Below are positions 16,860-24,143 of a DNA stretch of 24,966 nt, in pieces; within the stretch, counting starts at the first letter, position 1; every line of letters begins with the position of its first letter. Origin of the DNA: Anaerolineales bacterium UBA6668 (lineage in GTDB: Bacteria > Chloroflexota > Anaerolineae > Anaerolineales > UBA6668); NCBI GenBank assembly GCA_002455215.1, contig DKKK01000094.1, forward strand, positions 4,304 to 29,269, read 5' to 3'. Position numbers and translations under genes: made by a program. The notes beneath the pieces were generated by a model. The model was not told the DNA's origin, made no database searches, and saw nothing but the letters and a program-made list of their open reading frames with translations.

Positions 16860-16939
16860 TATATTCGACACGGAGAGAAATTGCGCTTTTTTCTTAAGCA
16901 AAGAAACGCAACCCGATATTTGGCATGTTGCCGAATATA
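16860..16939. repeat. Two-hairpin intergenic element, copy D
   Basis: Begins TATATTCGACACGGAG. Stem 1 pairs TTGCG (16881-16885) with CGCAA (16907-16911), continued by T-tract/A-tract pairs after one mismatch. Stem 2 pairs ATATTTGGC (16916-16924) with GCCGAATAT (16930-16938) around a 5-nt loop with one G-T wobble. It shares the CGCAA..C.GATA..TGGCA core with copy B. The stretch 16691-17143 contains no convincing gene, only copies D and E. Confidence 0.65.
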
Positions 16940-17023
16940 ATCTGTGTTAAGTATAGTCTGTACAATTGCAAAATGAATTCTTGATTAATTTGCATTTGAC
17001 TCATCGGAGCGATGTATTTTCGG

Positions 17024-17119
17024 GTATTGCTTCACGGAAGAGAATTGTGCTTTTCCATACTACCATCGCCCCTGGAAGCAACTATCTGCAATTCAATATT
17101 CGGTACGCACCCCGAATAT
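17024..17119. repeat. Two-hairpin intergenic element, copy E (leader of the cyclase operon)
   Basis: The left part TTCACGGAAGAGAATTGTGC matches the left arm of copy D. GAATTG (17042-17047) pairs with CAATTC (17089-17094). The right hairpin is a perfect ATATTCGG (17096-17103), 8-nt loop, CCGAATAT (17112-17119), ending 24 nt before the cyclase start codon. Confidence 0.6.
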
Positions 17120-17143
17120 GATGACTATTTTTTTACACACGTT

Positions 17144-18019
17144 ATGAAATTCATCGACCTAACCATCCCTTTTGGTATTGGCACACCTGCTTGGCCCACT
17201 TATGAGCCTTTACAAGTAAAATATTTTAAACGCCTTGCCCCCAATGGCGCAAATGGGCAATTGGTTACACATAGCAACCATGTAGGCACACACTTGGACG
17301 GCGAAATTCACTTTTACACGCCGGGAAAAGACATTGCATCGCTGACTTTTGACTTTTTGGCAGGCTCAGCGGCAATTGTGGACTTAAGTGACATTTGTGG
17401 GGATTATGACATTTACACCCCCGAAATGATTGAAGAACGGGTAGAAGTGCGCGTAGGCGATATTCTCATCATCCACACTGGGTATCACCATTTTGGCTGG
17501 GACCAACCGTATGGCAATGAAGTGCGCTACATGGTGATGCACCCCGGTCCCGATGACCGCTTTGCCCGCTGGTGTATGGAGAAAAAAATCAAATGGATTG
17601 GGGTGGATTGTGGCAGTGCCGACCATCCCATGAACACCAAAATCCGCGAGTGGATGCCTGCACAAGCCAAAGCGGCAGATGAACATTTACGTGCCAAACA
17701 TGGCAAAGGCTTGGAGCAAATTTTCACACCCGATATGTATCAAATGATGCATTTGTGGATGTTTGACAAGGGCATTATTCATGCCGAATGTGTGGGCGGA
17801 GATATAGACCTGCTGGTGAATCGGCGCGTGCAGGTTGGGTGCTTCCCCTGGCGCTTTGTGGATGGCGAAGCCAGCCTAGCTCGCATTGTGGCAATGGTGG
17901 ACGATAGCGAATATGAAGCGCTCATGGCAAAGAAAGCTAGCCTACCCAAAACCAAGTTTGGCGACTGCTACGACCCGCTACATGTGGAGCGCTTGGGCGG
18001 GCGTGGCAGAGTATTCTAA
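17144..18019 (+). CDS. Cyclase-family metal-dependent hydrolase (kynurenine formamidase/isatin hydrolase fold)
   Basis: 291 residues from the ATG at 17144 (MKFIDLTIPFGIGTPAWPTY). The frame is open up to 17012, but that part lies in repeat copy E and does not look like protein. The family's metal-binding signature H-x-G-T-H-x-D-x3-H is present in HSNHVGTHLDGEIHFY (H46, H50, D52, H56). Members are Mn- or Zn-dependent hydrolases of cyclic amides, imides or formamides such as isatin and formylkynurenine. There are only 2 nt to the CoA-transferase gene, and FdrA and DUF1116 follow. In this context a ring-opening step on a nitrogen heterocycle or ureide, producing an acid for the next enzymes, is the most natural guess; the substrate itself cannot be read from sequence. 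Confidence 0.85.
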   Translation: MKFIDLTIPFGIGTPAWPTYEPLQVKYFKRLAPNGANGQLVTHSNHVGTHLDGEIHFYTPGKDIASLTFDFLAGSAAIVDLSDICGDYDIYTPEMIEERVEVRVGDILIIHTGYHHFGWDQPYGNEVRYMVMHPGPDDRFARWCMEKKIKWIGVDCGSADHPMNTKIREWMPAQAKAADEHLRAKHGKGLEQIFTPDMYQMMHLWMFDKGIIHAECVGGDIDLLVNRRVQVGCFPWRFVDGEASLARIVAMVDDSEYEALMAKKASLPKTKFGDCYDPLHVERLGGRGRVF

Positions 18020-18021
18020 CC

Positions 18022-19194
18022 ATGTCAGCACTCTCCAATATTCTTGTCCTTGACCACACTACCGCGCTTGCGGGTCCCTACTGCACACAAATGCTCGGTG
18101 ATCTGGGCGCAGAAGTGATTAAAATTGAACGAGCAGGGGTTGGGGATGCCAGTCGTGCCTGGGGTCCCCCTTTTGTCAACGGTGAGTCCGCTTACTTTTT
18201 GGGCGTAAACCGCAACAAGCGCAGTCTTTCACTTAACCTAGCTAACCCTGCCGAGCGCGAAATTTTCCACAAATTGGTAGCGCGTGCCGATGTGTTGGTG
18301 CAGAATGTGCCGCGCCAAGATAGCCGCGTCAAATTGGGCTTGGATTATGAAACCTGCCAAACCATTAACCCGCGCTTGGTATGGGCAAGCATCACTGGTT
18401 ATGGCAATTCATCCGGTCCCTATAGCGAAAAACCCGGCTATGATGTAGCAATACAAGGCATGGCAGGCACAATGGCACTGACCGGCGCACCAGATAGCGA
18501 GCCGATGCGCTTTCCCACCCCTATTGCCGACATCACCACCGGTTTGTACACTGCGCTCGCCATTGTGTCCGCCCTATTTACACGTGAACACACTGGCAAG
18601 GGGCAAATGATTGACAATGCGCTCCTAGACTGCCAAGTGACTTGGTTGGCAAACATGGCGAGTAGCTATCTGATTGCCGGCACGCCGTTTCGCAAACTAG
18701 GCAATACACACCCCAGCATTGTGCCGTACCAGCCGTTTCCCACTGCCGACCGCCCCATCATCATTGCGGGCGGCACCGAAGAGCACTGGCAAAAGCTCAC
18801 TCAAGTTTTGGGTTTGCCTGAACTCGCCAACGATCCACGCTTTGCCCACAACCCTGACCGATTACAAAATAAAGCCGAGTTGATTCCGCTCTTGACAGCC
18901 CGCCTACAAGAAAAATCAGCGCTAGAATGGGTAGAAGCGCTAGAAATCGCAGGGATTCCAAATGGGCTGGTCAACACTCCAGAAGATATACTGGCAGATT
19001 TGCATCTGGAAGCACGCGAAATGATTGTGGAGATGGAACATCCCACTGTTGGCAAAATCCGCACATTGGGCAACCCCATGAAATTGAGCGATACGCCTGT
19101 CAGCTATCGCCGCCCTGCGCCTACGCTCGGTCAACATACACAGGAAATATTGCAAGAGTTAGAAAATGGGCAGTTGGGCACAAACGATGCATAA
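18022..19194 (+). CDS. CaiB/BaiF (class III) CoA-transferase family protein
   Basis: 390 residues. NILVLDHTTALAGPYCTQML and GDLGAEVIKIERAGVGDASR open the family fold. NRNKRSLSLNL (~63-73) is the usual CoA-contact region, and the catalytic Asp is D170 in PTPIADITTGLYTA. KPGYDVAIQGMAG is also canonical. Class III enzymes move CoA between small carboxylic acids, for example oxalate/formate, succinate/2-methylmalate or carnitine derivatives. The motif usually written ENFRPG reads QNVPRQ (94-99), so the active-site lip may differ. The gene begins 2 nt after the cyclase stop. Predicted job: activate the acid made by the cyclase step, or remove CoA from it. Substrate unknown. Confidence 0.88.
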   Translation: MSALSNILVLDHTTALAGPYCTQMLGDLGAEVIKIERAGVGDASRAWGPPFVNGESAYFLGVNRNKRSLSLNLANPAEREIFHKLVARADVLVQNVPRQDSRVKLGLDYETCQTINPRLVWASITGYGNSSGPYSEKPGYDVAIQGMAGTMALTGAPDSEPMRFPTPIADITTGLYTALAIVSALFTREHTGKGQMIDNALLDCQVTWLANMASSYLIAGTPFRKLGNTHPSIVPYQPFPTADRPIIIAGGTEEHWQKLTQVLGLPELANDPRFAHNPDRLQNKAELIPLLTARLQEKSALEWVEALEIAGIPNGLVNTPEDILADLHLEAREMIVEMEHPTVGKIRTLGNPMKLSDTPVSYRRPAPTLGQHTQEILQELENGQLGTNDA

Positions 19195-19197
19195 TTT

Positions 19198-19230
19198 ATA
19201 TGCGGTTCACACGGAAATCGCGCCGAATAT
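19198..19230. repeat. Degenerate short element, copy F, before fdrA
   Basis: ATATGCGG (19198-19205) and CCGAATAT (19223-19230) are arms with one mismatch. The interior TTCACACGGAAATCGCG is a shortened version of the CACGGAGAGAAATTGCG core of copy D. It lies in the 91-nt gap between the CoA-transferase and fdrA. Confidence 0.4.
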
Positions 19231-19285
19231 GCCTATTCCTAATCTCTATTCCCTGGTACCTAAGCTCTAACCCTTATCGATTCCT

Positions 19286-20974
19286 ATGCCTATCCAAACT
19301 CAACTCCGTCATGGCGCCTATTACGACTCTGTGGTTCTAATGCAATTACAAGCCGCCTTGAGCCAATTAAGCGGGGTACAAAATGTTGGGGTAATGATGG
19401 GAACACCCGCCAACAAAGCGCTACTGGCACAAAGCGGACTACTCACCCCCGAAGCCGAGTCTGCCGCTCCCGATGACTTGATTATCAGTGTGCTGGGCAA
19501 AAACGCCGATGACAGCCAAAATGCCTTAGCACAGGTGGATAGTTTGCTGATGAAGCGCAGTACAGGCACAGAAGGCGACTATCTGCCCCAAAGCTTGCCT
19601 GCCGCCGCCAAAGCCTTGCCTTCAGCCCAGTGGGTGCTGGTCTCTGTACCTGGGCGCTATGCCGCCGATGTCGCACGTGATGCGCTCAACATGGGCAAGC
19701 ATGTGTTTTTGTATAGTGACAATGTCTCACTCGCCGATGAAATTGAACTAAAACAATCTGCCACAGCAAAAGGCTTGTTGGTGATGGGTCCAGATTGTGG
19801 CACTGCGATTATCAACGGTGTCGGGCTGGGCTTTGCAAACCGCGTGCGGCGTGGACCCATCGGCGTAGTCGGCGCAAGTGGCACTGGTTTGCAACAAGTG
19901 ACCAGCCGTATTCACCAACTCGGTAGTGGCATCTCACACGCCATGGGTACGGGCGGGCGCGACCTAAAAGCGGATGTCGGGGCTTTAACCGCCCGCCAAG
20001 CCCTTTCCTTGCTTGCCAACGACCCACAAACCCAAGTGATTGTGCTGATTTCCAAGCCGCCCGCCCCTGCCGTTGCTCAAGAACTGCTCCGACTGGCACG
20101 CACTATCCCCAAACCAGTGGTGGTAAACTTCATCGGCTATCAACCTAACGAGAGCGAAGCGAGTGACGGTAGTGTGTGGTTTGCTCGCACATTGGATGGC
20201 GCGGCGCAATTGGCGGTCAATCTGCTCTCGTCCGCCACGCCGGCAGTGACCATCCCTGCCCCAGCCCACGCCCGCTACTTGCGCGGCTTGTTTAGCGGTG
20301 GGACACTCGCCTACGAAGCCCTACTCATTTTGCAAGATTACCTACCCAGCGTGTATTCCAATGCCCCGCTAGACAAGCGCTATCAACTGTCAAACTCATT
20401 GGTGAGTCAAGAACATACCATTGTGGATTTGGGCGAAGACGAGTTTACGGTGGGACGTTTGCACCCGATGCTGGACAATACCCTGCGCCTGCACAGGCTG
20501 GCACAGGAAGCCGCCGACCCGCAAGTGGGCTTAATTTTGCTAGATGTGGTCTTGGGCGATGGCGCTCATCCGAACCCTGCTAGCGAAATTGCCCCTGCCA
20601 TTGAGAAAGCCAAAGAAACTGCCCGCGCCGATGGACGTGATTTGCCAGTGGTGGTGGTGGTGTGTGGCACAGACGAAGACCCGCAAAATATGGCGGAGCA
20701 AATTGCCCTATTAGAAGCGGCAGGAGCACAAGTCTTTAGCAATAATGAAACTGCTATCCGCCACGTGGGTGAGTGTGTGCAAAAATTGGGTGGGCTGGGC
20801 TTAGCCAATGTACAAAACAACCTAGACCAACCATTTGCCGCGCTCAATGTCGGTTTGGAAAGCTTTGCCCAAAGCTTACAAACGCAATCTGCCGCCGTAC
20901 AACACCTGAACTGGCGCCCCCCGGCAGGCGGCAACGATAAACTAATGGCGCTCCTACGCAAAATGAAAGGATAA
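19286..20974 (+). CDS. fdrA: FdrA (AllF) family acyl-CoA synthetase-like protein
   Basis: 562 residues (E. coli FdrA is about 555). The N-terminal CoA-binding-like domain contains FLYSDNVSLADEIELKQSAT and LLVMGPDCGTAIINGVGLGF (~141-183), then GPIGVVGASGTGLQQVTSRI with MGTGGRDLKADVGALTA (~190-236). This is the FdrA signature, related to succinyl-CoA synthetase alpha. The second half resembles the ligase/flavodoxin-like domain. In E. coli FdrA was renamed AllF: with YlbE (AllG) and YlbF (AllH) it forms oxamate carbamoyltransferase, which splits oxalurate into oxamate and carbamoyl phosphate in anaerobic allantoin use. The AllG homologue follows here after 25 nt; AllH (DUF2877) is not in the window. 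The start is the ATG at 19286, without Shine-Dalgarno. Family certain; reaction here inferred. Confidence 0.9.
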   Translation: MPIQTQLRHGAYYDSVVLMQLQAALSQLSGVQNVGVMMGTPANKALLAQSGLLTPEAESAAPDDLIISVLGKNADDSQNALAQVDSLLMKRSTGTEGDYLPQSLPAAAKALPSAQWVLVSVPGRYAADVARDALNMGKHVFLYSDNVSLADEIELKQSATAKGLLVMGPDCGTAIINGVGLGFANRVRRGPIGVVGASGTGLQQVTSRIHQLGSGISHAMGTGGRDLKADVGALTARQALSLLANDPQTQVIVLISKPPAPAVAQELLRLARTIPKPVVVNFIGYQPNESEASDGSVWFARTLDGAAQLAVNLLSSATPAVTIPAPAHARYLRGLFSGGTLAYEALLILQDYLPSVYSNAPLDKRYQLSNSLVSQEHTIVDLGEDEFTVGRLHPMLDNTLRLHRLAQEAADPQVGLILLDVVLGDGAHPNPASEIAPAIEKAKETARADGRDLPVVVVVCGTDEDPQNMAEQIALLEAAGAQVFSNNETAIRHVGECVQKLGGLGLANVQNNLDQPFAALNVGLESFAQSLQTQSAAVQHLNWRPPAGGNDKLMALLRKMKG

Positions 20975-20999
20975 CCTAACTGACGTCTCACTACCCATT

Positions 21000-22259
21000 A
21001 TGAACATAGACTCTGCCAATACTGAAACCACTACCCGCATGATGTCTGCCCGTCCGATGCTGGTCGGCACTGCCACTACTCGCGATGTAATTCCCGGCAT
21101 GACCGATGATTTATTACTACACGCGGGTCCTCCCATCACTTGGGAACGTGCCAGCGGACCGATGCGCGGTGCTATCACGGGCGCATTGATTTTTGAAGGC
21201 AAAGCAACCGATATGGTAGGCGCGGCAGAATTGGTGCAGAGCGGCAAGATTCGCCTACACCCCTGCCACCACCATGCCACAGTCGGACCGATGGCAGGGG
21301 TCACTAGCCCAAGCATGTCGGTTTATGTGCTAGAAAATGCGGTGCATGGCAACCGTAGTTTTAGCAATATCAATGAAGGTTATGGCAAAGTATTGCGTTA
21401 TGGAGCTTACAGCGAAGAAGTATTAGACCGCTTGCGCTGGCTCAATGATGTCTTGGGCAAGGTACTGAATAACGCCTTGCAAGGCATGGGTGGGCTGGAT
21501 ATGAAGGCTTTGATGGCAGAAGCCTTGCACATGGGCGATGAAGGGCACAATCGCAACAAAGCCGCCAGTGTATTGTACCTAAAAGCACTTGCCCCCCACA
21601 TCGCACGCTCTGCCCCCGATAGCGAAACCGCCGCGCAGGTTTTGCAAGCGCTGGGCGACAACGCTTTGGCAGTCTTGAATCCGGTGATGGCGGCTGGGAA
21701 AGCGATGGCAGATGCGGCGCAAGGGGTGCAGGGCAGTACCATTGTGACTGTCATGGCACGCAACGGCACCGATTTTGGCATCCGCGTCAGTGGTATTGGG
21801 GGCAAAGGCACCGACACGCGCTGGTTTACGGGTCCAGTCGGGCATCCCAAAGGCTTATATTTCCCCAATTTCACCGCCGAAGATGGCAGTGGCGACATTG
21901 GCGACAGCACGATTACCGAGAGTATTGGCATTGGGGGTTTCGCAATGGCCGCGGCGCCAGCAATTGTCACTTTTGTCAGCGGTTCGCCAAGTGATGCGGT
22001 CAAAGCCACGTTGGAAATGTATGAAATTTGCCACACCGAACACAACGCTTTCACCATTCCACAATTGGAGTTTCGCGGTACGCCAACCGGTATTGATATT
22101 CGCAAAGTGGTCGAAACCGGCATCACCCCGCGTATTAACACTGGCATTGCCCACAAAAACGCGGGCGTAGGGCAAATTGGTGCGGGTTTGGTGCGTCCCC
22201 CGATGAGCGCGTTTGAAGACGCATTGATGGCTTACGCCAAACAATACGGTTTTGAATAG
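21000..22259 (+). CDS. ylbE: DUF1116 protein, YlbE (AllG) family
   Basis: 419 residues, the normal family length. Distinctive conserved blocks: MLVGTATTRDVIPGMTDDLL near 20-39, HAGPPITWERASGPMRGAIT at 41-60, HPCHHHATVGPMAGVTSPSM (CHHH at 89-92), ALHMGDEGHNRN (~175-186), then RNGTDFGIRVSG and GIDIRKVVETG. The His/Cys and Asp/Glu/His-rich blocks could form a metal or carbamoyl-transfer site. In E. coli it is the AllG subunit of oxamate carbamoyltransferase. It follows fdrA by 25 nt and ends the cluster; a GC-rich hairpin lies 9 nt after the stop. Without AllH nearby, the complex may use a distant AllH or work with a different substrate. Confidence 0.9.
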   Translation: MNIDSANTETTTRMMSARPMLVGTATTRDVIPGMTDDLLLHAGPPITWERASGPMRGAITGALIFEGKATDMVGAAELVQSGKIRLHPCHHHATVGPMAGVTSPSMSVYVLENAVHGNRSFSNINEGYGKVLRYGAYSEEVLDRLRWLNDVLGKVLNNALQGMGGLDMKALMAEALHMGDEGHNRNKAASVLYLKALAPHIARSAPDSETAAQVLQALGDNALAVLNPVMAAGKAMADAAQGVQGSTIVTVMARNGTDFGIRVSGIGGKGTDTRWFTGPVGHPKGLYFPNFTAEDGSGDIGDSTITESIGIGGFAMAAAPAIVTFVSGSPSDAVKATLEMYEICHTEHNAFTIPQLEFRGTPTGIDIRKVVETGITPRINTGIAHKNAGVGQIGAGLVRPPMSAFEDALMAYAKQYGFE

Positions 22260-22267
22260 ACGGATTG

Positions 22268-22302
22268 CGGCTAGTGCAAGGGCATGCCCCCCCCACTAGC
22301 CG
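22268..22302 (+). terminator. Strong GC-rich hairpin after the DUF1116 gene
   Basis: CGGCTAGTG (22268-22276) and CACTAGCCG (22294-22302) form a perfect 9-bp stem, and the loop contains a further palindrome GGGCATGCCC (22280-22289). There is no T tract directly after it, so it may end transcription inefficiently or protect the 3' end of the mRNA. Confidence 0.5.
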
Positions 22303-22353
22303 TTACTCACCCCGTCATTTTGCCGGTTTTCCCCATAAGCGGCGCGGATTGGG

Positions 22354-22359
22354 TACAAT
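22354..22359 (+). promoter_or_regulatory. Candidate -10 box for the pabB fusion, suggesting a leaderless mRNA
   Basis: TACAAT lies only 6 nt before the ATG at 22366, so a transcript started from it would begin at or next to the start codon. There is no Shine-Dalgarno, and no convincing -35 at the usual distance. Confidence 0.4.
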
Positions 22360-22365
22360 TAAGCC

Positions 22366-24114
22366 ATGACATGTGCTTGGATTCAAGACGACTCAACCGG
22401 GCAATGGTGGCATTTTTCTGACCCAATCGGACAATACACTGCCCACCAATTGGCAGACGTGCCTACGGTTCTGGTACAAGCCGACCAGGCAGTTCACGAC
22501 CCAGCCCGACCCGCGTGTTGGGCGGTGGGCTTTGTCAGCTACACGGCAAGCGCCGCTTTTGACCGCGCCCTGCCGTACCGCCCCACAACGGGCACATCCC
22601 TGCCATTTGCCCACTTCACCCTCTATCGCACCCGCTCGCTTTCTCCGCTTCCAGCCCCGCAGACAGTTTTTCAGCTAACGACTTGGCAGGCGGCAATCTC
22701 GCCGCAGAGCTACCAAGCGGCAATCGCCCACATCAAGAACCAAATCGCGGCGGGCAACACCTATCAAGTCAACTTTACTTTCCCACTGTTTAGCAATTTT
22801 TCGGGCGACCCTTACGCGCTCTTTTGGCAAATGACGCAAGCCATGACAGGACAGCGCGGCAATTTGGGCGCTTTTTTGCAAACGGCGGAGTGGGCGGTGT
22901 GTAGCGCCTCCCCCGAACTGTTTTTTCGCCGCGATGGTACGCAAATCACCTGCCGCCCGATGAAAGGCACTGCCCCGCGTGGGCGATGGCTCGCCGAAGA
23001 CCAAGCCATCGGCGCAGAATTGCGCCACAGCATCAAAAACCGCGCTGAAAACGTGATGATCGTGGACATGATTCGCAATGACTTGGGACGGGTGGCAGAA
23101 GTGGGAAGCGTGCATGTCCCTGCACTGTTCGAAACCACACCTTACCCCACCCTGTGGCAAATGACCAGCACCGTGCAAGCCACCAGCCACGCCAGTTTGC
23201 CCGACTTGTTCTCTGCGCTTTTCCCCTGCGCCTCCATCACCGGTGCGCCCAAAGTGCGTACCATGCAAATCATCCACCAATTGGAGAGTCACCCACGCGA
23301 CTTATACTGCGGTGCGATTGGCTATTGGGGCAACGATGGACAGGCGCAATTCAACGTAGCCATCCGTACCGTACAAATTGACCGCACCACCCAGACCGCC
23401 CGCTATGATGTGGGCAGTGGCATCATCTGGGACTCGGAAAGCACGGCAGAGTACGATGAATGTTTGGTCAAAGCCCGCCTTCTGACCGAAGATTTGCCCG
23501 AATTTGAATTGTATGAAACTCTGCGCTGGGAAGTAGCGGGGGGATATTGGCTACTGGAAGAACATTTGCACCGCTTGGCAGAATCGGCGGCGTATTGGGG
23601 GTTTGTGTTTGACAAGGGACAGGTTTTGCAATGCTTGCTGGGCGCGGCACAACATTGGCACAGCCCACAACGGGTACGCATTACTCTTGACCGCCACGGC
23701 ACGCTCCAACTCAGCTACCGCGACCTGCCCCCAGCCGAATCCGCCCCCATCGCCGCTCAATTTGCCACCACGCCGGTTCAGAGCGCTAACCGTTGGCTTT
23801 TCCACAAAACCAGCTACCGTGCCGTTTACGAACACGCGCTGGCACAAGTTCGCACGCCCGATGTGATTTTGTGGAACGAACGCGCTGAAATCACCGAAAC
23901 CAGCATTGGCAATTTGGTGCTGGAATTAGATGGCAGTTGCTATACCCCTAGTCGAGACAGTGGCTTGCTAGCGGGCACATTGCGGGCACACTTGCTTGCT
24001 ACGGGCAAAATCCAAGAGCGTACACTCACACGGGCTGACCTGCTACTGGCACAACGTGTTTGGCGTATCAACTCGGTACGTGGCTGGAACGAATTGCAAA
24101 TCCTACCCGCTTGA
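22366..24114 (+). CDS. pabB: PabB-PabC fusion: aminodeoxychorismate synthase component I with aminodeoxychorismate lyase
   Basis: 582 residues, two enzymes in one chain. Residues ~1-385 are the chorismate-binding domain: QSYQAAIAHIKNQIAAGNTY QVNFT (read as two parts), RPMKGTAPRG with the Lys (K200) that marks PabB rather than TrpE, SIKNRAENVMIVDMIRNDLG, and SITGAPKVRTMQII (290-303). Residues ~395-582 are a class IV aminotransferase/lyase: FHKTSYRAVYEHAL with the probable PLP Lys481, LWNERAEITETSIGNLVLEL, and SGLLAGTLRAHLL. Together they convert chorismate plus ammonia to aminodeoxychorismate and then to p-aminobenzoate and pyruvate for folate synthesis. The glutamine amidotransferase (PabA) is not in the window. 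The SRPBCC gene follows after 29 nt. Confidence 0.94.
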   Translation: MTCAWIQDDSTGQWWHFSDPIGQYTAHQLADVPTVLVQADQAVHDPARPACWAVGFVSYTASAAFDRALPYRPTTGTSLPFAHFTLYRTRSLSPLPAPQTVFQLTTWQAAISPQSYQAAIAHIKNQIAAGNTYQVNFTFPLFSNFSGDPYALFWQMTQAMTGQRGNLGAFLQTAEWAVCSASPELFFRRDGTQITCRPMKGTAPRGRWLAEDQAIGAELRHSIKNRAENVMIVDMIRNDLGRVAEVGSVHVPALFETTPYPTLWQMTSTVQATSHASLPDLFSALFPCASITGAPKVRTMQIIHQLESHPRDLYCGAIGYWGNDGQAQFNVAIRTVQIDRTTQTARYDVGSGIIWDSESTAEYDECLVKARLLTEDLPEFELYETLRWEVAGGYWLLEEHLHRLAESAAYWGFVFDKGQVLQCLLGAAQHWHSPQRVRITLDRHGTLQLSYRDLPPAESAPIAAQFATTPVQSANRWLFHKTSYRAVYEHALAQVRTPDVILWNERAEITETSIGNLVLELDGSCYTPSRDSGLLAGTLRAHLLATGKIQERTLTRADLLLAQRVWRINSVRGWNELQILPA

Positions 24115-24143
24115 ACACCCCATTCGCTCCAAAGAGTCTCCCT

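Noticed and set aside
16734..16940. 68-residue plus-strand open frame upstream of the cyclase
   Set aside because: Its second half runs through the two-hairpin element D, no recognisable protein pattern is present, and no initiation signal is seen.
16996..17001. TTGACT as a -35 box for the cyclase operon
   Set aside because: No -10-like hexamer at 16-18 nt.
17012..17143. 44-codon N-terminal extension of the cyclase
   Set aside because: This stretch is repeat copy E; homologous proteins begin at MKFIDLTIPF, so the ATG at 17144 is preferred.
21407..22156. 249-residue frame antisense to the DUF1116 gene
   Set aside because: Shadow frame caused by codon bias of the real gene; low-complexity Pro/Ser/Leu-rich product without domain pattern.
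22675..23292. 205-residue frame antisense to the pabB fusion
   Set aside because: Shadow of a clearly conserved enzyme on the other strand; no plausible domain.
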